Positions 1 to 8,689 of a stretch of 64,000 nt of DNA are shown piece after piece. Within the stretch, counting starts at the first letter, position 1. Each line of letters opens with the position of its first letter. The translations under genes and the position numbers were made by a program. Below the pieces are notes generated by a model. That model worked only from the letters and a program-made list of their open reading frames with translations, had not been told where the DNA came from and ran no database searches. This DNA comes from Toxorhynchites rutilus septentrionalis (lineage: Eukaryota > Arthropoda > Insecta > Diptera > Culicidae), in contig NC_073744.1 of assembly GCF_029784135.1 (NCBI RefSeq), positions 73,283,794 through 73,347,793 on the forward strand, read 5' to 3'.

Positions 1-52
1 AGCAACACATCGAACCCATCAAAGTACAGACCGATAACCGTCCGTATCGAGT

Positions 53-590
53 TTGTACAAAATACTGAGCAGCATCATTACCGCCAAAGTTTCTGCTCAC
101 TGCGAACAACATCACATCATCGCAGAAGAGCAAAAAGAATGCAGGAAAAATACGCATAGCTGCAAATACCAGGCCATCATCGACGTAGCCATAGTCGGCC
201 AGGCGGTATATAACCAGCGGAACGTAAGTATGGCCCATATAGACTATAGGAAGGCATATGACTCCATACCTCACTCTTTCTCGTCCGGGTATTGGAGCAT
301 TATAAAATTGATCCTGCAGCATGCGATGAGGCAGTGGAGCACGTCACTGCACCTTAGTGATGGGGAAAATGTGTTGCAGTCTAGAACGCTGCAGATAAAG
401 AGGGGTATATTCCAAGGCAACTTTTTCAGCCCGCTTTGGTTTTGTCTCGCACTAAACCCCCTCAGTAGAAAGCGGTCATGGCTATAAAATAAGATATGGC
501 GACGGCGCCCACGAAGAAGTGACCCATACCTTTTAGATGGACGATCTCAAGGTCTACGCTGATTCACGTCAGCGTCCATGTTATCCCGAA
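53..590 (+). pseudogene. R4/Dong-type non-LTR retrotransposon reverse transcriptase, fragment
   Basis: A 144-residue open frame (53-487) reads as the fingers/palm part of a non-LTR reverse transcriptase: an 'EEQKECRK' block, the first catalytic-Asp block 'HIDYRKAYDSIPHS' and the 'KRGIFQGNFFSPL' block. The frame then shifts, and the YxDD-like motif is recognisable as 'MDDLKVYAD' at about 540-570, after a stop and an indel. No 5' end, poly-A or target duplication is visible because the element runs off the window. These blocks resemble R4/Dong-type elements, which carry a single ORF with a C-terminal restriction-like endonuclease. The piece at 7690-8653 is just such a C-terminus and may be the other half of the same insertion. 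The copy is degenerate and inactive. Confidence 0.75.
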
Positions 591-695
591 TATCCTATAT
601 ATTTTCTATTTTGGTGGAACTCAAACCCACCGTGAAGAATATAATCTGATAATTACATTTGAATACTCCCCAACCCGCGCGCAACACAGCTTTAA

Positions 696-1987
696 AGCCG
701 GGTTCAGACGGTGCGAGTAAGCATACGAGTCGGTCTAGTCAGTTACTGCAGTGCAGCTACTCACACCGTGTGAACACATCATGCCAGTTATTGTCATGTG
801 TGATCCGGCGTGCGAGCTACTTCAAAGTTTTTTGAATTTACTCGCACTTGCATGCTTCACAACGTCAAAAACAGAATTTAGCGTTCGAATCAGTGATGCC
901 AAATGTAATGAAATGTCTCTATTTTTAAGATATTTGAAAATATGTGAAGATATTTATAGACTTGAAAATTATTGGAAAAACAAATAAAACCCTCATAGTT
1001 TCTAAACGAAATAATTGTTATTTCGTTTTGCACGCTGGCGGGGCACGCTTTCTTTTTGAGATAGTTTTCTTGAGAATCTCTAATATAGAATCATTATCAG
1101 ATCACAACTTACAAAAAAAAGTATTGTTCTAAGAAACAGAATACATATTCGATTTAAAAAAGTACATTTTCATTCATTATTAAAATTTTTGAAGCGTATT
1201 TATTGCACCTGCAAATCGACTATCATTTTCATTTCACAAAATAAATAAAATTAAAAAAAAAAATCTTTTAGACTACCATTTATAACATCACATCCTTTCG
1301 GAATTATCTGAGCTATGGATGTTTTCGAGATTCTAAAAAATATCGACAACAATCCCAACGATATTCCAAAACAAAGGCACATCAATGTCATTTCTAATTT
1401 AACTCTTGCAGGTACAGCATCCCTCATGACTGTATCTTGGCGTTGTATTCGTGGAGCAATTAAATCCAACAGTTTTTTCACTTGTTCAGGTGTTATTATC
1501 AACACTGCTCTGTAATCTCGGGGATCCTCATCGTAGAGTTCCTTCAATATTGTATTTGTTGCTCCTTTTCTTTGCATCTAATTCCTGGCCCGAATCCTTT
1601 TCTCTTTCTGCTTTTTCGGATAGTACCTTCAGTTCAAAGAAATTCAGCACAAAGTATGTATTTTTAAACACGATCAGCGTTTGTTTTGCTATAAAATTGT
1701 GTGATGATACATTCAACTGAAAACCTAAGATGAAAACTGCCAATAAAGAAGTCGATTTTGGACCAATCATTTGACAAATTCGGACCTGATTGCTGTTTCT
1801 GACTATTTGATGGACATTTGAAAAGTCGCCTGGCATCCCTGGTAAACCCGTGCCGTAGTATCTAGTTTCTCGCCAGCAGCTCACACTGTGTGAACGGACA
1901 AGGCGAGTCAACCAATTGTCAAGCGAGTCCACCGGGTCAGTAGCTGCTCATTGTCAAGTCAGCTACTAGCAACGTATAAATGGGCCT
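696..1987 (-). mobile_element. PIF/Harbinger deletion derivative with diverged TIRs
   Basis: The ends 'AGCCGGGTTCAGACGGTGC' (plus strand, 696 on) and 'AGGCCCATTTATACGTTGC' (minus strand, from 1987) align over their first 25 or so bases with about 70% identity, and each is flanked by TAA (693-695 and 1988-1990), the 3-bp target typical of PIF/Harbinger. Inside lies an N-terminal transposase fragment on the minus strand, which supports the superfamily. The 1.3-kb length is too short for a full element: the DDE core is missing. The TIR call is by eye and the ends are diverged, so the boundaries may move by a few bases. Confidence 0.6.
1251..1577 (-). pseudogene. Harbinger transposase, N-terminal fragment
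   Basis: The frame reads through 'ELYDEDPRDYRAVL', 'PEQVKKLLDLIAPRIQ', 'QDTVMRDAVPARVKLEMTL' and 'FRISKTSIAQIIP'. This is the helical N-terminal region that precedes the DDE nuclease in PIF/Harbinger transposases and their domesticated relatives (HARBI1/ALP1-like), including the 'FRIxKSTxSxIIP' helix. The catalytic region that should follow is absent; after about residue 100 the sequence becomes A/T-rich and low complexity. The fragment lies inside the TIR-bounded element at 696-1987. It is non-functional. Confidence 0.75.
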
Positions 1988-2033
1988 TAACGCTACGAAA
2001 TAAGCAGTAATGACCACCGGGTTCAAACCATTA

Positions 2034-2201
2034 AGTGCGCTACACATACAGCGTCACCGTCACCGTCCCGTCAACTATTCTCTTGGACTTATTTTGATTG
2101 TGTATGTGAATGCTACCATACGATTTTCATGGGAGAATATTTGACATTTCATTCCTTTACTTTGACTTCACGGTGACGGGACGTTGTATGTGTAGCGCAC
2201 T
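2034..2201. mobile_element. 168-bp MITE with TTA target duplications
   Basis: Terminal inverted repeats begin 'AGTGCGCTACACATACA' at both ends, continue imperfectly for about 40 bp, and are flanked by TTA (2031-2033 and 2202-2204). No coding capacity. The end of a second copy lies at 47190-47262. The 3-bp TTA target suggests mobilisation by a PIF/Harbinger-type transposase, but the TIRs differ from those of the other Harbinger elements in this window. Confidence 0.75.
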
Positions 2202-2207
2202 TTAATC

Positions 2208-2670
2208 TGAACCCGCCGTCATCCAAACACAGGGCAAACACAGTCAACTACGTATGAAACGATCACTACTACTTATGCGCCGCCTTGCGTAAACATGACG
2301 TTTTCAGTTCAATATTTCTGCTGAACAAAACCGATGCAAACGATGGAAAATACACACCACCATTCTTCAGTGTTTGTTCGTAGTTGTCATCGTTTCCCTT
2401 TCTGTTTCTCTTCCTATTCCTGACGTCATTAAAATTTGAGAGAGGGCACGAGACCGCGAGAGTACACAGCACCAAACACCCCGAGCGAGCATGATACATA
2501 TAAAAGAACGAACCAATTCATTCATGATTTCTGTGGATGTAGTGGTATTCTTCGTTGATGTGTGGTTTTAATTCGAGCGTTTTTATCGATTTTGTTCATT
2601 CGACAACTTGAACCCGGTTCATATAGTACACGTATGAATGAACTCCCAGAGTTTAAAGTATTTTTAATCC
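2208..2670. other. Unassigned intergenic sequence
   Basis: No convincing gene or repeat boundary seen. The only open frames are short, start-to-stop frames without recognisable motifs. A TATAAAA string lies near 2499, with no associated gene visible downstream. Confidence 0.5.
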
Positions 2671-2675
2671 ATCAT

Positions 2676-3061
2676 TGTTGGGGTTTTTTCGGACGACTCT
2701 TTGCAGCACGCGGGAATTGTTGGTGAGCGAGCTCAAAGCTATAATATAATATATTCACATAATGAATTCAGATATGATTTACAATAATTCATCTCGACTT
2801 ACATTTGGTCTCCTTGTTTTGTATACAGCGAAGCTTACTACAGGATGACTTAAATTGATTTCAATATTAATTACTAATAACACTCGGATGGAACTCTACC
2901 TTTTTGTGGTTAGCAAAGATGTGTATGAGGACAACATATGGGATTGTTATGACAGCTGTATTTCGACGGTTATCAGACGAACTGTCATGGAGCGATGCTG
3001 ATGCCACTATAATGCGCAGGGTGATATGAAGTGAACAGTGGCGTGGTTTGCCCCCTCAACA
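2676..3061 (-). repeat. BEL LTR, left copy, reversed
   Basis: On the minus strand this starts TGTTGAGGGGGC at 3061 and ends CCCCAACA at 2676. It is an inverted near-identical copy of 5651-6036; the visible differences are a few substitutions and small indels around the ATTA-rich segment near 2870. It is preceded on the minus strand by a PPT-like GGGTTAGGGGAA. Confidence 0.9.
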
Positions 3062-3075
3062 TTCCCCTAACCCGG

Positions 3076-3147
3076 CTCCCCGACGGGGAATTGAATCCCG
3101 GTCTCCCGCGTGACAGGCGGGGATACTGACCACTATACTATCGAGTA
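3076..3147 (-). tRNA. tRNA-Asp(GTC)-like sequence captured in the BEL foldback
   Basis: On the minus strand the D-arm, the anticodon arm (stem CCCGC/GCGGG, loop CTGTCAC, anticodon GTC), the variable loop and the 3' strand ending TCGGGGAG match eukaryotic tRNA-Asp. Two defects are visible: an extra TA near the 5' end, which disrupts the acceptor stem, and a changed T-stem/box B base (GGATTCAATTCC). The next two bases are CC, as in the post-transcriptional CCA of a mature tRNA, immediately followed by the BEL polypurine tract. The 5' end abuts BEL pol sequence. It sits wholly inside the BEL insertion, so I infer a retrocopied tRNA rather than a resident gene; RNA polymerase III activity is doubtful. 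Confidence 0.75.
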
Positions 3148-3150
3148 GAA

Positions 3151-3226
3151 CTCGCTTCGGTATCCCCAATCTGGCTTTCGAATTCAGGCGCAGTACTCCG
3201 CCAGATTGGGGATACCGAAGCGAGAG
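3151..3226. repeat. Perfect 24-bp inverted repeat at the BEL fold point
   Basis: The arm at 3151-3174 is the exact reverse complement of 3203-3226, with a 28-base spacer. Both arms encode the same BEL pol residues (QIGDTEA) on opposite strands. The spacer, read on the minus strand, is the pol sequence that normally precedes them (WRSTAPEFES). This is the junction where the two head-to-head halves meet. Confidence 0.85.
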
Positions 3227-5590
3227 CAACGAAGATCGTCGATGAAGGCGGTCCTGAAGCAGAACGCGTGCTAGGCATGCAATGGAGAGCAACCGAGGAT
3301 GTCTTCGTGTTCTCCAGCGATACCGACTTGGGAGCCGTCACCCCTACAAAGCGAGGCATCTTACGGTGCGTTATGAGTCAGTTTGATCCGTTGGGGCTTC
3401 TTTCCCACTTCCTCATCCATGGCCGCGTTATCATTCAAGATATATGGCGTACAAAAGCTGGTTGGGACGACGTGGTAGACGAGTTAATCATTGAACGATG
3501 GCATTTGTGGGTAGCCAAATTCAACGACCTGAAAGCTGTTCGTATACCTCGTGCCTATTTTCCGGGCGTAACGGCATCGGAAATCGAGGACTTGTACTTG
3601 CATATATTTGTCGACGGCAGCGAGACTGCCTATGCTTGTGTCGCCTACTTGAGGGCCACCATCCATGGAAAGTTCCAGTGTGCACTTGTCGGAGGAAAAG
3701 CGAAAGTAGCACCTTTGAAAACGTTATCCATCCCGAGGCTGGAGCTGCACGCGGCGTTAATAGGCTGTAGGTTGATGAAAACGTTATGTAACAGTCACAG
3801 TCTCCCAATATCGCGACGAGTGATTTGGACCGATTCAAAAACCGTCCTTTCGTGGATCCATTCTGATCATCGTCGCTATCGACAGTTTGTCGCCTGTCGG
3901 ATAGGAGAAATCATCTCCAAGACAAACCTTGAGGAGTGGCGGTACGTTCCATCGAAAATCAACGTCGCGGATGATGGAACCAAGTGGGCTAGTGGACCAA
4001 ACCTGAAACCCGACAGCCGTTGGTTCAAAGGACCGGAGTTTCTATGGGCATCAGAGGAGGCTTGGCCACAACAAGTAAAACCAGAGGAAACCGAAACCGA
4101 AGCTCGACCATGTCACATCCATATAGCAGTGCAACATGACGAAATCATTAACTGGGAACGCTTTTCGAAGTTCGAGAGGCTACAAAGAGCAGTTGCATAC
4201 ATCCACCGCTTCACAGACAACTGTAGACGCAAGGCAGCAAAACAACCACTGCAATCCTCGCACATTACCCAGGAAGAAATCTATAGAGCTGAAAATACTC
4301 TATGGCGATCGGCGCAGCTAGCTGAGTTTCCGGAAGAGATGGTTCGACTCCAGATGACAAAAGATGGACGAAAATCGAAACTCAACCAAGGTAGCCGTCT
4401 TTACAAGCTATCACCGTTCATCGACGAATGGGGAGTAGCGCGAATGGACACTCGAATCGCTGGGGCAATCTTCGTTTCGCACGATACTAGATTCCCAATC
4501 ATCCTCCCGAAAGGTCATCGCCTCACCAACCTGGTCGTAGAGTGGTATCACCGACATTATCTGCATGTGAACAATGAAACCGTTATCAACGAGGTCCGCC
4601 AACGATTTCACGTTCCTCGTCTCCGAGCACTAGTCAGGAAACTTTCCAGAACCTGTATGCAGTGCAGAGTGTCAAAGGCAAAACCGCTGTGCCCACGTGA
4701 AGCACCACTTCCTGATGCGAGACTCAGTCCATATACTCGACCGTTCAGCTATGTTGGACTGGACTACTTCGGTCCCATTCAAGCCAAGGTCGGACGTTTT
4801 CTGGCCAAACGATGGGTGGCCCTGTTCACGTGCCTCACCATTCGGGCCGTCCATCTGGAGGTGGTACACTCCCTTTCCACCGAAGCCTGTAAGATGGCGA
4901 TACGACGATTCGTAGTGCGGCGTGGATCACCCTTGGAGATTAGAAGTGATAACGGCACCAACTTCCTCGGAGCCAACCGTGAGCTACAGCATTAGATCCT
5001 GGATATGAACCAGCAGCTATCCGCCGTGTTCACCAACGCTGCCACCAAGTGGGTATTCAATCCTCCGTCCGCTCCCCACATGGGTGGTTCGTGGGAGAGG
5101 CTCGTCCGGTCGATCAAGATCGCCTTTTCGTCCCTGAATAGCAGCAGAAACCCGGACGACGAAACTCTTCTCACATTGATGACCGAAGCGGAAGGGATAG
5201 TCAACTCTAGACCTCTGACATTTGTATCACTGGAAGCGGAATCGCAAGAAGCTCGCAGGGAGTTACTCAACCTCCGAAGCCTATATCTGGATGTCCTGAA
5301 TCTCTTCGGACCAACTGGAGACTGACCACTAACCTTGTGGACCAATTTTGGAGCCGTTGGGTGCGAGAGTATCTCCCGACCATTGCTGGTCGTACCAAAT
5401 GGTACAGAGAGGTGAAAGCTGTCGTCGTGGATCCGTCTGTCCGAAACGGATGGCTGCGAGGACGTATTGTTTCCGTAATAAAGGGGAGAGATGGGTGAAG
5501 CAGACAAGTTCAAGTGAAGACGTCAGGAGGAGTGATGCGACGACCAGTGACTCGGGTTGCCATCTTGAACATCAAGGCCTCGGAAAACAG
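3211..5590 (+). pseudogene. BEL/Pao pol, 5'-truncated (RT connection, RNase H, integrase)
   Basis: Open from the fold to a TAG at 4993-4995 (575 residues from the first Met at 3268), then in the same frame to 5325, then degenerate. It begins after the RT catalytic core, so the YxDD motif is absent. The RNase H block 'FVDGSETAYACVAYLR' is near 3607. The integrase zinc region lies near 4590-4660, with Cys pairs in 'CMQCRVS'. Integrase core blocks are 'GLDYFGP' (about 4756), 'SDNGTNF' (about 4948) and 'HMGGSWERL' (about 5080). After about 5250 the C-terminal DUF5641-like region is shifted and carries stops. The lost 5' half and the nonsense codon make it inactive. The family differs from the BEL at 8690-17785. 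Confidence 0.9.
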
Positions 5591-5650
5591 TGAAGCAGGA
5601 AGTAACGCAGTACCACCGGACTCGATAGACGTGCATTACGGGTAGGGGAA

Positions 5651-6036
5651 TGTTGAGGGGGCAAACCACGCCACTGTTCACTTCATATCACCCTGCGCAT
5701 TATAGTGGCATCAGCATCGCTCCATGACAGTTCGTCTGATAACCGTCGAAATACAGCTGTCATAACAATCCCATATGTTTTCCTCATACACATCTTTGCT
5801 AACCACAAAAAGGTAGAGTTCCATCCGAGTGTTATTAGTTATTGAAATTGAAATCAATTTAAGTCATCCTGTAGTAAGCTTCGCTGTATACAAAACAAGG
5901 AGACCAAATGTAAGTGGAGATGAATTATTGTAAATCATATCTGAATTCATTATGTGAATATATTATATTATAGCTTTGAGCTCGCTCACCAACAATTCCG
6001 GCGCGCTGCAAAGAGTCGTCCGAAAAAACCCCAACA
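5651..6036 (+). repeat. BEL LTR, right copy
   Basis: 386 bp, TGTTGAGG to CCCCAACA, preceded by the purine tract GGGTAGGGGAA (5640-5650). It matches the reversed left LTR over its whole length and is followed directly by the ATCAT target copy. Confidence 0.92.
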
Positions 6037-6041
6037 ATCAT

Positions 6042-7160
6042 CATCATCATTGCTTACGTTTCAAACCCTCCGCTGCATTGACCGGACATGTGGATGAAAT
6101 AGCTGCGTGCTTTGGTCTTAATGATGACAAAATTGTGGCCCAGAGCTATGATGGCGCTACTGTAATGTCCGGCGATAAATCTGATGTGCAAACATTGGTT
6201 ATTCACTGGATATATTCACTGTCGCGCATGCGTATTAAACTATTAAATTAAGCTTCACTCGTGCACAAACAACAAGAAAACGTCAAGGTTTTTCAATACG
6301 ATCTCATCTCTTCCGGCATTTTTCTCGCAGTCGTCAAAACGCAGCGAGACATTGAAGCAATTTATGGAGACCAAAATACCAAATGTTTGCAAAAATATAT
6401 GATTTGAATTATGCACCTATCAATGAATGTTTGGGTGAGATTTACCTTGGCGATAGTGTCTTTGATGCTGTAACTTTTACTACATCCAGAGGTCCTCACG
6501 CATTCATGCTTGAGTTCAACACTGTATACTTGCTAAAACTTTTTTCGAATATTTTTGCACATACGGATGTTCTCTATCAAATTTTGCAAAAGAAAGGAAT
6601 TACACGTAGTAGAATTTGTGCGTATCGTCAAGGCTTGCCTTGCTTCTATAGAGGAGCTCAAAGCAGATCATCATTCCGATAGTACGCTCAAAGATGCAAT
6701 TGATGTATCTGGCGAAACTATGATTGACAGTAATGTCATCAATTGTCATCGTTTATATGAATCGATTACAGACAAAATTATTGACGAAACGGTTTAAGGA
6801 ACTAGATGAATACAAATTCGTCGCTTTGTTGAATCACAGAAAATTTGCCGACTTCGATGTCGCATTACCTACTGGGACTTTGAAAATGCTTATTTCATAC
6901 CACTCGAAATTCGATGAAGCGAAGCTTTGTAATAAGCTGACGGTTCTTTTTAAATTATAGTCATTATTCTGATTATCGTTGGACAAAACCTGCATCAAAC
7001 CATCTCCGAAACGGCTGGCCAGAATTATACTGACATTGCCTAATACAACGGCATCCGTTGAAAGAACTTTTTTTGTTGTTCGACGGATCAAGAATTATTT
7101 GCGGTCGAGATCTGACCAGAAACGGTTATTCGGAATTATGATGATGACTGTGGAAAAAGA
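6042..7160 (+). pseudogene. hAT-family transposase remnant (ZMYM1/TTF-type)
   Basis: Pieces in shifting frames match hAT transposases of the zinc-finger MYM-like/DUF4371 group: 'KIVAQSYDGATVMSG' (about 6130-6175), the RNase H-fold Asp region; 'SETLKQFMETKIPN' (about 6345-6390); 'RFKELDEYKFVALLN' (about 6790-6835); and the C-terminal dimerisation block 'TTASVERTFFVVRRIKNYLRS' split across about 7040-7110, followed by an 'EKDYL' segment. Many frameshifts and stops intervene, and about 300 bp of the middle is unrecognisable. It begins right at the edge of the BEL insertion; no N-terminal part is visible on the other side. Inactive. Confidence 0.75.
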
Positions 7161-7685
7161 TTACCTTTATGATATAAGGCAGATGTCTTTATTTTATGAG
7201 GAATTCATTGATAAGTTTGCGCTCATAGTTGATCGTAGATACTTTTGTTATACATGCAAACCAGTTTTTGTGCGGGTGATAGAGACCGCAAAATTCCTTA
7301 AGAAAATAACCCAAATCCTAATGATTCCATTCGTGATCAACATTCGATTTCCTTTTTTCACTTTTTTCGCAGATCATAAAATCAACTCTTTGCTCCTGTC
7401 AACAAGCTCCTACTGACACCTTAAAACAAACAAAACAAAACATGCCAATGGGAATTAACTGACACAGTCCTTATGTAGGACGATAAAATACATATCAAAG
7501 ATAGAAAAAATGAGCGATTACTTCATTTTCTTTCAAATACCGCACAAAAAAGTCGCATCAAAAAAATCGCATAAAAAACTGCACAAAAACTGGTTTAACT
7601 GTATATATATAAATGTTGAGAAATAAAAATGTTAAAATCTGTCATCGCAATACTGTTGTTTTAATGTTGCAAATGAAATTGAACA
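7161..7685. other. Region between hAT remnant and R4 tail
   Basis: A/T-rich sequence with no supported gene. It probably includes the 3' flank of the hAT remnant. No TIR or target duplication could be assigned. Confidence 0.4.
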
Positions 7686-7689
7686 GGTA

Positions 7690-8653
7690 GCTCAGTTGGT
7701 CACGCGTCGCTTCTGGGCATATCTGCACTATGTGTTGACCAGGTACAACTGCGCGAGTACTTCGCGGAATGCGCCAACCAAAACGCGCTATACCAGTCTG
7801 TCTGCGCCGCTGACAGAGGATACAGCGGTCTGCACTTGGCGCAAGCGGAGTACCATCTCAACTGCAATCTACAGACAGTGAAGGAGAAGATTGCAGCTTT
7901 GAAGCAGAAGGCAGTGCATGGTGCCCACCCCCATCAACTGGACCGGCCACACGTCGACGATCTAATCTGTGGCTAACGCGTGGTGAACTCTCTTCAGTGG
8001 TAGAAGCCGACATGATAGCCATCCAGGACAGGATGATGCCGACGAGAAACTGCAATCGGTACGTCTGGCATCAAGACGTTGATGAAATTTGCCGGATATG
8101 CCATCAACCAGGTGAAAACATAGAGCACATTATAGGAGGCTGTCCCGTTTTGGCCAACGCAGCCTACACCGAGCGCCACAACAACGTGGCCCGTATTGTT
8201 CACCAACAACTGGCACTGGAAGACAACGTACCAAACTACCGGTACCTGCCTGCACCTGTCCTGGAAAATGACCGTTTCAAGCTGTACTGGGATCACACTG
8301 TTCTGACCGACTTCTCGATCCACCACCACCACCCAGATATAATGGTTTACGACAAGAGCGACCGCAAAGTCACCATCATCGATGTCGCTATTCCACTGAA
8401 CCAAAATCTGGAGGAGACCCACGGTCGCAAAATTTGCAAGTACCGACCATTGGCCGGGGAACTCAAAGAATTGTGGGGGCTAAGGGAGGTCCCAAGAATT
8501 GTTCCAGTCGTTCTCTCTGGAACTGGAATTATCCCGAAGACTTTTCTGGAAGCGCTTAAGGTGTTGAACATGGAGAAGGAATTGGCTGGCATCCAAAAGT
8601 CGGTCATCCTTCGCACCTGCGCGATTGTCCGACAATTCCTAGGTCAGAACTGA
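7690..8653 (+). pseudogene. R4/Dong-type non-LTR retrotransposon C-terminus with restriction-like endonuclease
   Basis: The clean frame (7997-8653, extending upstream with one shift) contains a CCHC-like knuckle 'CRICHQPGENIEHIIGGC' and the downstream 'ERHNNVARIVHQQLA' helix. It also has a PD-(D/E)xK endonuclease block: 'HHPDIMVYDKSDRKVTIIDV' with P-D at about residue 114 of that frame and the second Asp 14 residues later. This order (RT thumb, knuckle, REL endonuclease) is that of site-specific non-LTR elements of the R2/R4 groups. The frame ends with a natural stop at 8651-8653; no poly-A is seen because a truncated BEL begins about 40 bp further on. The catalytic residues look intact, but the RT is missing here, so this is a fragment. 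Confidence 0.8.
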
Positions 8654-8689
8654 AACAGCACGAGCATGCAGGAATTCCATCCGCGGCCT

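Larger units (their letters stand above)
2676..6036 (+). mobile_element. BEL/Pao retrotransposon with LTRs in inverted orientation (foldback insertion)
   Basis: A 386-bp LTR lies at the right end in normal orientation (5651-6036, starting TGTTGAGGGGGC and ending CCCCAACA). The same 386-bp LTR lies at the left end reversed (2676-3061). Both outer termini are therefore U5 ends, and both inner ends are U3 ends preceded by the polypurine tract (GGGTAGGGGAA before 5651; its reverse complement after 3061). A 5-bp direct duplication ATCAT flanks the whole unit (2671-2675, 6037-6041), so the palindromic molecule integrated as one piece. Between the LTRs lie a reversed tRNA-Asp sequence, a short inverted pol stub (3151-3202), a 24-bp perfect inverted repeat at the fold (3151-3174 with 3203-3226) and a plus-strand 5'-truncated pol. 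Gag, protease, the PBS and a normal 5' LTR are absent. Confidence 0.85.

Noticed and set aside
2269..2499. 76-residue minus-strand frame
   Set aside because: No similarity or domain recognised and no promoter or splice context; left as intergenic.
3076..3147. Functional resident tRNA-Asp gene
   Set aside because: It is inside the BEL target duplications, joined exactly to PPT and pol, with acceptor-stem and T-arm defects.
7686..7720. tRNA-like box A (TAGCTCAGTTGG) just upstream of the R4 tail
   Set aside because: No matching box B or cloverleaf follows within 60 bp, and the region reads as R4-type coding sequence; treated as chance or a tiny SINE trace.
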